In this document: positions 26,848 to 37,975 of the stretch, piece by piece | How positions within the stretch are numbered: position 1 is the stretch's first letter | How the letters are laid out: every line of letters begins with the position of its first letter | Origin: Corynebacterium testudinoris | GTDB taxonomy: Bacteria; Actinomycetota; Actinomycetes; Mycobacteriales; Mycobacteriaceae | Direction of reading: 5' to 3' | NCBI RefSeq assembly: GCF_001021045.1 | Contig: NZ_CP011545.1 | Span: forward strand, 496,001-560,000 | DNA length: 64,000 nt | Notes under the pieces: generated by a model | Told to the model about the DNA's origin: nothing | Seen by the model: only the letters and a program-made list of their open reading frames with translations | Database searches by the model: none | Position numbers and translations under genes: made by a program

Positions 26848-28268
26848 ATGAGGAGTTTCGTCATGTTCATCGCCTGACTCCGCTGCTGCGGTTTTGGACG
26901 GTCATCCTGGCTGCCATCGCCGTCGCGGCCGTCAACATCAACGCGACCATGCTCGGTATTGCCTACGGCTGGCTGACCGCGGGGAACATCCTGCCGGTCA
27001 TCCTCGGGGTCGCCGGTTTTATCGCTCTGTGCGGGATCATCTGGCTCGTGTCGCAGGTGTGGTGGAAGGCCACCGGGTTCCGGCTCACCGATGAAGAGAT
27101 TTCCCTGAAGAAGGGCGTGCTGAGCCGCCAGTTGCGCACTGCTCGCTACGACCGGATCCAGGCCGTCGACGTCGTCGAATCGGTTATCGCGCGGATCTTC
27201 CGTCTCGCGTCGGTTCGGGTGGAGACCGCGGGTGGTAGCGATTCCGTCATTGAGATCGCCTTCCTGCCCCGCGCCGAAGCGGAGGAACTACGGGTCGAGG
27301 TGCTGGCTAGGGCCAAGGGTGAGGTAGCGGTTCAGGAGGAGGTCGTGGAAGTCGGCGCGCCCCTCGTCCCCGAAATCCCCATCGCCCGCTCGCTGGCCGG
27401 TGCAGCCCTCCAGGGCTCGCTGATCGGCGCGGTCGCCGTCATCATCGGTTTCCTCCTCAGCCCGCTGACCTGGGCCGCCTCCGTGCCGATCATCATCGGT
27501 ATCTTCCCCACGGTGTGGGGCCAGATCGACCGCAGCTGGAAGTTCACCGCCTTCCTCGACGGCGACACTCTCAACCTCTCCTACGGTCTGGCCGATCGCC
27601 GCCGCCAATCCATCCCGCTCCACCGCATCCACGGCGTGACAGTCCATCAGCCGATCTTGTGGCGCTTCTTCGGCTGGTGGTACGTCAAGGTCTCCGTCGC
27701 CGGCTACGGCGTGGATACCAAGCAGGAATCAAGCAGCACGTTGCTGCCCGTTGGTTCCCGTGAGCAGGCCGTCGCCCTCTTGGCACTGGTCAGTCCGCTC
27801 GACCCGGAGCAGATCGAGGCCTCCGCCCGCCCGGAGGGCGCCACCACACCGACGTTTACGTCGCCGGCTTCCGCCCGGTGGGTGTCACCCATCGACCTGC
27901 AGCAACAAGCTGTCACTGTGCTTATCGACGCCGTCGTGGTCCACAGCGGGCGCCTCGCCCGCCGCGTCAAGGTCGTCGCCCCCGCCCACATCCAGGAATT
28001 ATCGCTCACCCGCGGCCCGTTGCAGCAGGCCCTTGGCCTGTGCACCGTCCGCTTCGACCTCGTTCCCGGCCCCGTCATGATGGCCGGTGAAGACCTCACC
28101 CCGGAGGACGGCCGGACGCTCGTGGATACCCTGCGCCAGCGAAAGCTCCCTACACCCCGCCAGGAAACCCCAGCTGACGCCATGCTTCATACGTCGCCAC
28201 CGCCGCCGAGTTCGACAGATTCATCGACCGACGCCCCGGAAGCATGGGAATCCGCACCTCCCCAGTAA
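26844..28268 (+). CDS. YdbT-like protein with repeated PH domains
   Basis: A 474-residue membrane protein. Several hydrophobic segments alternate with PH (DUF304) domains, one near residues 80-150 (YDRIQAVDVVESVIARIF), another near 235-310 (RRQSIPLHRIHGVTV), and a third near 370-430. The start is GTG overlapping the ydbS-like stop. The last 119 bases, a Pro/Ser-rich tail, overlap the convergent trmL gene on the other strand. Confidence 0.85.
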   Translation: MNEEFRHVHRLTPLLRFWTVILAAIAVAAVNINATMLGIAYGWLTAGNILPVILGVAGFIALCGIIWLVSQVWWKATGFRLTDEEISLKKGVLSRQLRTARYDRIQAVDVVESVIARIFRLASVRVETAGGSDSVIEIAFLPRAEAEELRVEVLARAKGEVAVQEEVVEVGAPLVPEIPIARSLAGAALQGSLIGAVAVIIGFLLSPLTWAASVPIIIGIFPTVWGQIDRSWKFTAFLDGDTLNLSYGLADRRRQSIPLHRIHGVTVHQPILWRFFGWWYVKVSVAGYGVDTKQESSSTLLPVGSREQAVALLALVSPLDPEQIEASARPEGATTPTFTSPASARWVSPIDLQQQAVTVLIDAVVVHSGRLARRVKVVAPAHIQELSLTRGPLQQALGLCTVRFDLVPGPVMMAGEDLTPEDGRTLVDTLRQRKLPTPRQETPADAMLHTSPPPPSSTDSSTDAPEAWESAPPQ

Positions 28269-28626
28269 TCCGGGGATGAGCTAGATGTTCGGCGGGGAGC
28301 CCGGAGGGCTCCGTGCCGAACAGCAACGCATCACGCTCCTGGTAGTCAATCGCCGTGTGCCACGTGCTTGACGTGGTGGTGAAGGCGAAGATGCGGGAGG
28401 AGGGGAGCGTCGATAAGCAGCTGTCAAAGTCCGGATGGACCGTGACATCCGCCAAATCGTGATAGTCCAACCCCGCCCGGCGAAGATTCTTCTCCGTGAG
28501 ATCAAATCCCAGGGGCTCCACCAAATGCAGGTGCGCCCCGGTGCCCGCGCACATGCGAATCGCGTTGCCCGTATTCGGGGGAATGACGGGATTATCGAAG
28601 ATGACGTGCAGGATGGGCATGCCCAT
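28150..28626 (-). CDS. trmL: tRNA (cytidine(34)-2'-O)-methyltransferase
   Basis: A 158-residue SPOUT methyltransferase. The family order is clear: [19 protein letters not shown], then HLVEPLGF, then [11 protein letters not shown], and the knotted C-terminal [18 protein letters not shown] with the Asn-Leu-Ser segment that binds S-adenosylmethionine. It methylates the wobble ribose in tRNA-Leu. Start is ATG 28626 or ATG 28620. Its 3' end overlaps the convergent PH-domain gene by 119 bases. Confidence 0.92.
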   Translation of the reverse strand: MGMPILHVIFDNPVIPPNTGNAIRMCAGTGAHLHLVEPLGFDLTEKNLRRAGLDYHDLADVTVHPDFDSCLSTLPSSRIFAFTTTSSTWHTAIDYQERDALLFGTEPSGLPAEHLAHPRITGEVRIPMLPGRRSMNLSNSAAVATYEAWRQLGFPGGV

Positions 28627-28644
28627 GAGTCTAGGATGGGGTGC

Positions 28645-29499
28645 GTGACTGCGACGAAACTTGATGGACAGCTCTACCGCGACGAGATCTTTGACGGCCT
28701 GACCAAGCGCGTGGCCGCCCTCAAAGAGAAGGGAATCGTGCCGGGCCTGGCGACCGTGCTCGTGGGCGACGACCCCGCCTCCCACTCCTATGTGAAGATG
28801 AAGCACCGCGATTGCGAACAAATCGGCGTGAACTCCATCCGCAAGGACCTGCCCGAGGACATCACGCAAGAAGAGCTGCTGGCCGTCATTGATGAGCTCA
28901 ACAATGATCCCACCTGCACGGGCTACATCGTCCAGCTCCCGCTGCCGAAACACCTGGATGAAAACGCCGTACTCGCTGCCATCGACCCCGACAAAGATGC
29001 CGATGGCCTGCACCCGATGAACCTGGGCAAGCTCGTGCTCAACGAAACCGCGCCGCTGCCGTGCACCCCGAACGGTGCGATCCACCTGCTCAAGCGTTAC
29101 GATATCGAGCTCAACGGCGCCAAGGTCGTCGTCATCGGCCGCGGAGTCACCGTTGGCCGCCCCATCGGGCTCATGCTCACCCGCCGCTCCGAAAACTCCA
29201 CCGTCACCCTCTGCCACACCGGCACGAAGGACCTTGCCGCAGAAACGCGGGAGGCCGATATCATCGTCGCTGCCGCCGGCGTCCCCCACATGCTCACCGC
29301 CGACATGGTCAAACCAGGCGCCGCCATTCTCGACGTCGGAGTCTCCCGCCTCGACGGCAAACTCGCCGGCGACGTACACCCCGACGTCTGGGAGGTGGCT
29401 GGTTTTGTTTCCCCGAACCCCGGCGGCGTCGGCCCCCTGACCCGCGCGTTCCTCGTGCGCAACGTCGTCGAGAGGGCGGAACTACTCGCCGGTGAATAA
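28645..29499 (+). CDS. folD: Methylenetetrahydrofolate dehydrogenase/cyclohydrolase
   Basis: A 284-residue bifunctional enzyme interconverting 5,10-methylene- and 10-formyl-tetrahydrofolate. Motifs are [13 protein letters not shown] with the catalytic Lys, [14 protein letters not shown], the NADP loop [16 protein letters not shown] and the ending [15 protein letters not shown]. The GTG start at 28645 gives the same length as C. glutamicum FolD; ATG at 28636 is a minor alternative. It is divergent from trmL and overlaps the next small gene. Confidence 0.95.
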   Translation: MTATKLDGQLYRDEIFDGLTKRVAALKEKGIVPGLATVLVGDDPASHSYVKMKHRDCEQIGVNSIRKDLPEDITQEELLAVIDELNNDPTCTGYIVQLPLPKHLDENAVLAAIDPDKDADGLHPMNLGKLVLNETAPLPCTPNGAIHLLKRYDIELNGAKVVVIGRGVTVGRPIGLMLTRRSENSTVTLCHTGTKDLAAETREADIIVAAAGVPHMLTADMVKPGAAILDVGVSRLDGKLAGDVHPDVWEVAGFVSPNPGGVGPLTRAFLVRNVVERAELLAGE

Positions 29500-29821
29500 T
29501 CCGATGGGAGCCCTCGACAACCCCCACGACCTGGACCTGCCGCCCTCCCGCATCCCCCGCGTGGTGCAGTGGGCGGGCATGATCCTCTTCGTCGTGGGCG
29601 TCGTCGTCGCTTCCGTATTCGCCGCCACCGAACACTGGCGCCGAGCCACCTTCGTCCTTGGCGCCTCCATGCTGTGGCTGGCCCTGTTGCGCCTGACCTG
29701 CGACTCCCGCGTCCTCGGAGTATTCGCGGTCCGCTCCCGGCGTTTCGACGCCTTCTTCTGCCTCCTCATCGGCGGAACCATGGCCTTCCTATCGGCCTCG
29801 GTCGACGCGCTGGGATCCTAG
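29492..29821 (+). CDS. DUF3017-type membrane protein
   Basis: A 109-residue protein with three hydrophobic segments (near residues 28-46, 53-68 and 88-105). Its location right after folD, with overlapping GTG start, is the usual place for the actinobacterial DUF3017 family. Function is unknown. Confidence 0.75.
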   Translation: MNNPMGALDNPHDLDLPPSRIPRVVQWAGMILFVVGVVVASVFAATEHWRRATFVLGASMLWLALLRLTCDSRVLGVFAVRSRRFDAFFCLLIGGTMAFLSASVDALGS

Positions 29822-29975
29822 GCGAGCGGATTCCGCGGGCTGGGCCTGACGGTAGTGCCTGAACTGCTGGCATTTATGTAAGGGCGCCAGCCGGGGAACG
29901 GACCTGTCCATGTATTCAATTCATTTCGATGGTGCTGCTTGTATAGCGAAAGAGGATCTGAATAGGATCGGGCGT

Positions 29976-29992
29976 GGCCCCACGGTGGGGCC
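29976..29992 (+). promoter_or_regulatory. Stable hairpin in the leader of a small membrane gene
   Basis: GGCCCC (29976-29981) pairs with GGGGCC (29987-29992), loop five, followed by GTGTTTCC. It lies 40 bases upstream of the small gene at 30032. It could be a terminator for the preceding unit or a leader element. Confidence 0.35.
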
Positions 29993-30031
29993 GTGTTTCC
30001 CTGGACAGTCTCGAAGGAAAGGTTCAGTAAG

Positions 30032-30211
30032 TTGAAAAAGCCCTGGCTCACCCTGTTCGTGATCGCGTTCTTTGTTGCGATCTACGCAATGACATCGGAT
30101 GAAACAACGATCGCCATCATTGCTTGGGGTGCGTTCATCGTTGCCGCCTTCATGCTGTGGGACCCCCGGAAATTACGAGGCACGAAGCAAAGTGATTCAA
30201 TCGAGGGTTAA
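30032..30211 (+). CDS. Small membrane protein, TTG start
   Basis: A 59-residue protein with two hydrophobic segments (WLTLFVIAFFVAIYAM and IAIIAWGAFIVAAFML). TTG at 30032 is chosen because a GAAGGAAAGG site sits nine bases upstream; a longer reading from 29993 would begin in the hairpin. Family unknown. Confidence 0.55.
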   Translation: MKKPWLTLFVIAFFVAIYAMTSDETTIAIIAWGAFIVAAFMLWDPRKLRGTKQSDSIEG

Positions 30212-30251
30212 CCTAGCTGGTCGGGTGAGCTAGTTTGCGGGTCCGGGAAGG

Positions 30252-30506
30252 GTGGTCAAGTCCACGGACGTGGTATTTCTACCTTCCGATAAAACTGGAG
30301 GCCTAACGGCCCTAGCAGCCGACACACAACCGACACCTGCACAGGCTCATGCCCCAGCAGTTGCTCTCTATCTGGAGTTCTGGTTGGCGAGCGGTCTTGC
30401 GGAGAATGACCGCCCCCATCTCGACATTGCAGATGCGCAGTTTAGGGTGCTCTTCCTGGCCTGGGGGCCACTCCTCAAGCGACTATTTCCCCCGGTCAAG
30501 ACTTGA
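30252..30506 (+). CDS. Doubtful small ORF
   Basis: An 84-codon reading from GTG with GGGAAGG just upstream and a hairpin at 30508-30526 after the stop (AGACTGC/GCAGTCT). The C-terminal half (ALYLEFWLASGL, FRVLFLAWGPLLKRLF) is protein-like, but I recognise no family. It lies in an accessory patch. Confidence 0.3.
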   Translation: MVKSTDVVFLPSDKTGGLTALAADTQPTPAQAHAPAVALYLEFWLASGLAENDRPHLDIADAQFRVLFLAWGPLLKRLFPPVKT

Positions 30507-30684
30507 TAGACTGCTAGCGGCAGTCTGAGTGCTGAAGCTCCATCGGCTAGCTCTGTTACTATCGGCCCTAAAATCTTCGCCACTCGTGGACGAAGGTCGC
30601 AGCAAGGGAGGAACAATGACGAACCCAGGGAAGCTTGGGCTTTGCCTCATGCTGGTCATCGCGGTGGGCATAGTCCTATCCGTG

Positions 30685-30709
30685 GGGTCTGCTGCACGAT
30701 CAGGTGACA
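30685..30709 (+). repeat. IS left inverted repeat
   Basis: A 25-bp terminal repeat beginning GGGTCTGCTG; its exact reverse complement is at 31955-31979. Confidence 0.93.
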
Positions 30710-30744
30710 ACCGAGCAGCCTAATCAGATGGTTGGGCTGGAAGG

Positions 30745-31047
30745 ATGTACACCGTGACCAAGCCCTATCCCAAAGAGTTCCGCGATGACGTTGTCCGTGT
30801 CGCACGGAATCGTGAGCCCGGTGTCGAGCTCTCCCAGATCGCCAAGGACTTCGGGGTCCACTTCACTACCCTGTACTCGTGGCTGAAGAAGGCTGACCTC
30901 GAGGACGGTGAAGTGTTGGGCTCGACTCAGGTTCAGTCGGCTGAACTGCGCGACGCCAAGAAGAGGATCCGTCTCTTGGAGCAGGAGAACGAGGTCCTCC
31001 GCCGTGCCGCGGCGTATCTCTCGCAGGCCAATCTGCCGGGAAAATGA
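30745..31047 (+). CDS. IS3-family transposase OrfA
   Basis: A 100-residue DNA-binding subunit. A helix-turn-helix (LSQIAKDFGVHFTTLYSWL) is followed by a leucine-zipper-like helix (AKKRIRLLEQENEVLRR). The stop overlaps the orfB ATG in ATGA, preceded by GGGAAAA, so OrfB may be made by coupling or by frameshifting to an OrfAB fusion. Confidence 0.92.
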   Translation: MYTVTKPYPKEFRDDVVRVARNREPGVELSQIAKDFGVHFTTLYSWLKKADLEDGEVLGSTQVQSAELRDAKKRIRLLEQENEVLRRAAAYLSQANLPGK

Positions 31048-31946
31048 TGTACCCGCTCGTTCGTGAGTTGGCCGTGGACGGTGTCCCCGTCACGGTGACG
31101 TGTCGGGTGCTCAATCTTGCTCGCCAGCCCTACTACCGGTGGCTGGCGGACCCGATCACCGATGCAGAGCTGAATGAGGCTTACCGTGCCAATGCCTTGT
31201 TCGACGCCCACCGGGATGATCCCGAGTTCGGCTACCGCTATTTGGTGGATGAGGCCCGCGATCTCGGTCAACCGATGGCAGCGCGCACTGCGTGGCGGAT
31301 CTGCTCAGACAACCGCTGGTGGTCGGTGTTCGGGAAGAAACGCGGCAAGAACGGTAAGAAGCCCGGTCCACCGGTCCACGATGACCTCTGCGCCGTCACC
31401 GATGAGGAGGGCAGAACCCGGCACGAGTTCAAGGCCGATGGCGCGAACGAATTGTGGATCGGCGATATCACCGAGCACTGGACCAATGAGGGCAAGCTCT
31501 ACCTCTGTGCGTTCAAGGATGTCTACTCCAACCGGATCGTGGGGTACTCGATCGATTCGCGGATGAAGTCCCGCCTAGCCGTGGCTGCCCTCAACAACGC
31601 GGTCGCCCGCCGCGGCGACGTGGCCGGCTGCGTGGTCCACACCGACCGCGGGTCTCAGTTCCGTAGCCGGAAATTCGTGCGCGCTCTGGGCATTCACGAC
31701 ATGACCGGATCCATGGGCCGCGTCGGTGCGTGCGGGGACAACGCAGCCATGGAGAGCTTCTTCGCACTCCTGCAGAAGAACGTCCTCGACCGCCGCGCAT
31801 GGGCCAGCCGAGAAGAGCTCCGGATCGCCATCGTTACCTGGATCGAGAGGACCTACCACCGACGCCGCAGACAGGACCGCCTAGGCCGCTTGACCCCGAT
31901 CGAGTTCGAGACAATCATGACCACACCAGCCGATCAGGCTGCGTGA
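31044..31946 (+). CDS. IS3-family transposase OrfB (DDE integrase)
   Basis: A 300-residue rve-type integrase. The catalytic triad is visible: first Asp in LWIGDITEHW, second in VVHTDRGSQFRS, and Glu in NAAMESFFALLQKN. An HTH_21-type region precedes it (FGYRYLVDEARDLG). The frame is intact to its TGA, eight bases before the right inverted repeat. Confidence 0.93.
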   Translation: MMYPLVRELAVDGVPVTVTCRVLNLARQPYYRWLADPITDAELNEAYRANALFDAHRDDPEFGYRYLVDEARDLGQPMAARTAWRICSDNRWWSVFGKKRGKNGKKPGPPVHDDLCAVTDEEGRTRHEFKADGANELWIGDITEHWTNEGKLYLCAFKDVYSNRIVGYSIDSRMKSRLAVAALNNAVARRGDVAGCVVHTDRGSQFRSRKFVRALGIHDMTGSMGRVGACGDNAAMESFFALLQKNVLDRRAWASREELRIAIVTWIERTYHRRRRQDRLGRLTPIEFETIMTTPADQAA

Positions 31947-31954
31947 CTAACCAC

Positions 31955-31979
31955 TGTCACCTGATCGTGCAGCAGACCC
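31955..31979 (-). repeat. IS right inverted repeat
   Basis: A 25-bp repeat, exact reverse complement of 30685-30709. The following bases GTG duplicate the target. Confidence 0.93.
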
Positions 31980-32349
31980 GTGATCCAGATTATTACTGGC
32001 GATTGGTCCAACCCGGTACTGTCCGCCGGTCGGTCTCTGTCGATAACCGGAGCGATCGCTGGTATTTTGTACACGCTGTGGTTGAGTAGGAAGAACCGGA
32101 AAACACTGTCTTGAGCAGATATATCGTGAGAGTGGCCTTCTTTCACTAAACCGGATCAGGATCTGCGAAGAACCTAAATAAGGCAACATTGGCGAAGTGA
32201 AGGGTTGTCTCCACCTTGCGGAAACAATCGCGTATGAACGATGGAGTTGTTGGCGGCGTTCGCCCTAGCCGAACAAGTACGCCTAGCAAGAATCTGGCGT
32301 GGGCTGGTCCCAGGGCTTGTCGGGACTTCTCAAACCAGGCTCGGCGCCC

Positions 32350-32964
32350 ATGTATAGGTTAATGGCTCGGGTGAGAAGGGCTGTCGGAGGGGAGATTTCG
32401 GCACACCTGCCCTTGCCAGACTCGACGGTTAAGTCGATTCTTCTCCAGGTCCAGCCACTCCATCACCCATTACCGCTTAAATTTGAGGATTCGTCGTCAT
32501 GTGGCGCTGGGCAGCTTCTTTCGCCTCATCTTTTTAGACTAAACGAAGAGGATGGCCCAGCTGAGGCTATCGTCGCCGCCGGAAGTGGGCCGGAGTGGTA
32601 CCTCGGGAAATCGGGCTTCATCGTTTTCATGGTTGGATATATTGACTTTGGCGTCAGAGAGATTCCACAGTACTCATTTTTGCAAACCTACTCTCCAACA
32701 GTAACTGTGACCTGTGGTGATGTGACTTTTGCGGTAGACGCCGAATCGTCATTCCAGACTTTCGCTGATAATCATCTCGTCGCCACTTTCTGTGGTTTTC
32801 GACACGTGGTCGAAGATTCGTCTGGTCTCCGTTTCAGTAATGAGATCGGATTTCGTGACTGGACGTTCCTCGACGAGCTTTTGACACGAATAGCACAGCT
32901 TCGGGCAATGAGCCGGTGGCGAAAAGCAACGCCAAGGCCAGCGGTGAATGACTTTCGATTGTGA
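32350..32964 (+). CDS. Hypothetical protein of an accessory patch
   Basis: A 204-residue reading from ATG 32350; GTG at 32299 would extend it by 17. The composition is protein-like but has no membrane segment and no motif I recognise (mid-part WYLGKSGFIVFMVGYIDFGV, then QTYSPTVTVTCGDVTFAVD). Its GC content is lower than the core neighbours and it lies between an IS and metX, pointing to acquired DNA. No ribosome site is clear. Confidence 0.5.
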   Translation: MYRLMARVRRAVGGEISAHLPLPDSTVKSILLQVQPLHHPLPLKFEDSSSCGAGQLLSPHLFRLNEEDGPAEAIVAAGSGPEWYLGKSGFIVFMVGYIDFGVREIPQYSFLQTYSPTVTVTCGDVTFAVDAESSFQTFADNHLVATFCGFRHVVEDSSGLRFSNEIGFRDWTFLDELLTRIAQLRAMSRWRKATPRPAVNDFRL

Positions 32965-33138
32965 GTGCCTGGTTCGTTGTGTACTAGCCTACCAAGACAA
33001 CAAGCTGTTTCTTCCCGAAGTCTCCTTTGTTGGTGACGCCAGGCCCATCGGATTTTGGCCTGGCGACAATGGCCTTAGACAGGTCCCGGAAAGGAGTGAC
33101 GCCGAAAACGTCTGGAGGCTCTGCGCGCCCACACCGTT

Positions 33139-34245
33139 CTAGATGATGTAGCCATCCTCATGTTCTTCCTCGGTGAGGACGCTGAGGATGAGGAAGCGGC
33201 GAAGGATTCGATCCATTTGTCGGAACTCGGCGAGGAAGGCATCATGGCCGACGGGGGAGACGATCCGGGCGATTCCCAAGAGGTTGCCGATGTTGCGGGA
33301 GAGGTGTTCCTGCTGGTGGTAGGGATAGAGGATGTCGGTGTCGACGCCGACGATCATCGTGGGGACGGTGCAGGAGGCCAGTGCTTTGTTGAGGCCTCCC
33401 CGCCCGCGGCCGATGTCGTGGCGGTTCATTGCTTCGCTGAGGGTGACGTAGCTGCCGGCGTCGAAGCGCTCGACGAGCTTTTGGCCCTGGTATTGCAGGT
33501 AACTATCCACTCCGAAGCGTTGGGAGGGATCGCGGTAGGGGCCCAGGGGGTTTTCGCCGTGTTGCGGGCGGGCGCCGAAGCGCTCTTCGAGTTCCTGCTC
33601 GCCGCGGTAGGTCAGGTGGGCGATGCGGCGAGCGGCGGCCAAACCGGCGTCGGGGGAGGAGCCCGTCTCGTAGAAGTCGCCGCCGTGCCAGTGCGGGTCG
33701 CGGACGATGGCAGAGATCTGGGCGGATTGGATGCCGATCTGCCAGGCGCTGGCGCGGGCGGAGACCGCCATGACGCAAGCGGTGTCGAGCATCTCGGGGA
33801 ACATCAACGCCCATTCGAGGGTGCGGGCACCGCCCATGGAGCCGCCGAGGACGGCGTGGACTCGGGTGATGCTGAGGGCGTCGAGAAGCATCTTTTCTGC
33901 CGTGACCTGGTCGCGGATGCTGACGGCGGGGAAGCGCGACCCCCAGCGGCCGCCGTCGGGGTGCGGCGACCCGGGCCCGGTGGAGCCTTGACAGCCGCCG
34001 ATGACGTTGGTGCAGATGATGCACCAGGCATCGGTGTCCAGGGCCTTTCCCGGGCCAAGCAGCGGACCCCACCACTCGGCGACGTTGGTGTCGCCGGTGA
34101 GAGCATGCTCGACGAGGATGAGGTTGTTAGTGCCGTCGTCGTTGATGCGCAGCGTGCCCCATTGCTGGTAGGCGATGGTGACATCGGGGATGAGCGCACC
34201 GGCTTCCGTGGGGAGGTCGCCGATGGTGACCTGGTGAAGGGTCAC
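33139..34245 (-). CDS. metX: Homoserine O-acetyltransferase
   Basis: A 368-residue alpha/beta-hydrolase enzyme that acetylates homoserine with acetyl-CoA, the first step of methionine synthesis. The nucleophile Ser is in LGGSMGGARTLEW. Other family segments are VIGGCQGSTGP with DGGRWGSRFP, and the acid and His in VGVDTDILYP and VGHDAFL. GTG at 34245 overlaps the metY stop by 4 bases. Confidence 0.95.
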   Translation of the reverse strand: MTLHQVTIGDLPTEAGALIPDVTIAYQQWGTLRINDDGTNNLILVEHALTGDTNVAEWWGPLLGPGKALDTDAWCIICTNVIGGCQGSTGPGSPHPDGGRWGSRFPAVSIRDQVTAEKMLLDALSITRVHAVLGGSMGGARTLEWALMFPEMLDTACVMAVSARASAWQIGIQSAQISAIVRDPHWHGGDFYETGSSPDAGLAAARRIAHLTYRGEQELEERFGARPQHGENPLGPYRDPSQRFGVDSYLQYQGQKLVERFDAGSYVTLSEAMNRHDIGRGRGGLNKALASCTVPTMIVGVDTDILYPYHQQEHLSRNIGNLLGIARIVSPVGHDAFLAEFRQMDRILRRFLILSVLTEEEHEDGYII

Positions 34246-35549
34246 GAGCTCACCGCCTGGAAACCGCGCTCGAGGTCGGCGAGGATGTCATCGATGTTTT
34301 CGATGCCCACAGACAGGCGCACGGTGGCCTGGCTGACTCCGGCGCGCTTGAGCCCGGCGGCGTCGGATTGGGAGTGCGTGGTGGTCGCGGGGTGGACGAC
34401 GAGGGAGCGGACGTCGCCGACGTTGGCGAGGTTGGAGTGCAGCTTGAGGGCGTCGATGAACGCCCAGGCGCGGGTGTGGTCATCGGTCGGGCCGGTGAGG
34501 TCGAAGCTGAGCACCGAGCCGGTGTGGGTGAGGCCGAGCTTCTCCTTGACGGCGAACCAGGGGGAGGTTGCCAGGCCGGCGTAGTTGACCGACGCCACCT
34601 GCGGATGAGTGGACAAGAACTTTGCAACGGCCGCGGCGTTGCTGTTGTGGCGCTCCACCCGGAGGGAGAGGGTGTCTAGACCCTGCAGGGTCGTCCAGGC
34701 ATTGAAGGCGGACAGGGCCGCGCCGGTGTCACGCAGCAAGCCCACCCGGGCCTTGAGGCCGAACGCGGCCGGGCCGAGATCCACGTAGCGCAGGCCGTGG
34801 TAGGCGGGGTCCGGGGTGGTGAACTGCTCGAAGGTGGACCAGTCGAAGGTGCCGCCGTCGACGAGGATGCCGCCGAGGGCGGAGCCGTTGCCGGTGTAGA
34901 ACTTGGTCAAGGAGGCGACGACAATGTCGGCGCCGAGCTCCAGCGGGCGGACCAGGGCCGCGGTGGCCAGGGTGTTGTCGACGATGAGCGGGACCTGGTT
35001 GGCGTGGGCCACCTCCGCGACGGCCGGGATATCGAGGACGTCGGCGATGGGGTTGCCAAAGGTCTCGGCAAAGAATGCGCGGGTATTCGGGCGGACGGCG
35101 GCCTGCCAGGAGGCTGGATCGTCGGGATTCTCCACGAAGCTGACCTCGATGCCCAGGCGCTTGAGCGTGACCTGGAAGAGGGTCTCTGTGCCGCCGTAGA
35201 GGCGGGGGGAGGCCACGATGTGGTCGCCCGCGCCCGCGAGGTTAAGGATCGCGGCAGTCTCCGCGGCCTGGCCGGACGCGAACGCGACGGCGTGCACGCC
35301 GCCTTCGAGGGAAGCCAGGCGGTTTTCTAAAGCCTCCACCGTCGGGTTGGTGAGGCGGGAGTACACCGGGCCGAGGTCTTCTAGTGCGAACCGCTGCTTG
35401 GCGTGCTCGGCGGACTCGAAGACATATGAGGAGGTGAGGTGGATCGGCTGGTTGCGCGAACGGTTATCGGCGTCCAGCGTGGACCCGGCGTGGATAGCGC
35501 GGGTATCAAATGCCCATTCGGCGGCCTGGGTGTTGTCGTACTTGGTCAT
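34242..35549 (-). CDS. metY: O-acetylhomoserine sulfhydrylase
   Basis: A 435-residue PLP enzyme making homocysteine from O-acetylhomoserine and sulfide. The PLP lysine is in ASLTKFYTGNGSALGG; the N-terminal FDTRAIHAG and C-terminal LVVHPATTTHSQ are typical. ATG at 35549 (MTKYDN) has a GGAAG site; the longer reading from 35576 has none. Operon metY–metX; a McbR-like operator lies upstream. Confidence 0.95.
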   Translation of the reverse strand: MTKYDNTQAAEWAFDTRAIHAGSTLDADNRSRNQPIHLTSSYVFESAEHAKQRFALEDLGPVYSRLTNPTVEALENRLASLEGGVHAVAFASGQAAETAAILNLAGAGDHIVASPRLYGGTETLFQVTLKRLGIEVSFVENPDDPASWQAAVRPNTRAFFAETFGNPIADVLDIPAVAEVAHANQVPLIVDNTLATAALVRPLELGADIVVASLTKFYTGNGSALGGILVDGGTFDWSTFEQFTTPDPAYHGLRYVDLGPAAFGLKARVGLLRDTGAALSAFNAWTTLQGLDTLSLRVERHNSNAAAVAKFLSTHPQVASVNYAGLATSPWFAVKEKLGLTHTGSVLSFDLTGPTDDHTRAWAFIDALKLHSNLANVGDVRSLVVHPATTTHSQSDAAGLKRAGVSQATVRLSVGIENIDDILADLERGFQAVSS

Positions 35550-35593
35550 GGTGTGCTTCCTTCGGGTTGGTTGCAATCACCCTACGCGGCAAA

Positions 35594-35609
35594 CAAACCG
35601 AGCTGTCTA
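35594..35609. promoter_or_regulatory. McbR-like operator upstream of metY
   Basis: On the metY strand the site reads TAGAC-AGCTCG-GTTTG, with one exact McbR half (TAGAC) and a second half sharing GT-T at correct spacing. It lies 45-60 bases before the start codon. The related site before metQ shares TAGACAG. Inference from consensus knowledge. Confidence 0.5.
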
Positions 35610-35646
35610 GAATTCTCGGAAACACCCAGGCCACCGTATGAATAAA

Positions 35647-35670
35647 AAAGGCGCCCCGAAGGGCGCCTTT
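35647..35670 (-). terminator. Terminator of icd
   Basis: AAAGGCGCCC and GGGCGCCTTT form a perfect 10-bp stem with a 4-base loop. On the minus strand the stem is followed by a U-rich tail, 12 bases after the icd stop. It also separates icd from the metY promoter. Confidence 0.9.
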
Positions 35671-35681
35671 GATACTGCAAC

Positions 35682-37925
<2,244 letters not shown>

Positions 37926-37975
37926 TCAGTCCACCAGGATACCTGTTTGGTGGCCGATACGCGCCACCTACCAAG

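Larger units (their letters stand above)
30685..31979 (+). mobile_element. Complete IS3-family insertion sequence
   Basis: The element is 1295 bp, bounded by perfect 25-bp inverted repeats (30685-30709 and 31955-31979) and a 3-bp direct repeat, GTG, on both sides (30682-30684 and 31980-31982). It carries two overlapping transposase genes, orfA and orfB, both intact. Ends, target duplication and DDE genes are all complete, so it may be active. Confidence 0.93.
30616..32114 (+). pseudogene. Small two-helix membrane protein gene split by an IS3-family element
   Basis: ATG at 30616 follows a strong GGGAGGA site. The frame runs 23 codons (LCLMLVIAVGIVLSV) to GTG at 30682-30684. There the IS begins. 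After the IS the duplicated GTG (31980-31982) is followed in the same frame by 43 codons (IQIITGDWSNPVLSAGR, then ITGAIAGILYTLWLS) and a TGA at 32112-32114. Removing the IS and one GTG restores a continuous 66-residue protein with two membrane helices. The interruption therefore looks recent. Confidence 0.85.

Noticed and set aside
28435..28644. In-frame 5' extension of folD
   Set aside because: It runs antisense through trmL; the GTG at 28645 gives the conserved FolD length and N terminus.
32948..33142. 64-codon ORF between the accessory protein and metX
   Set aside because: It overlaps the preceding gene and the metX stop and has no recognisable feature.
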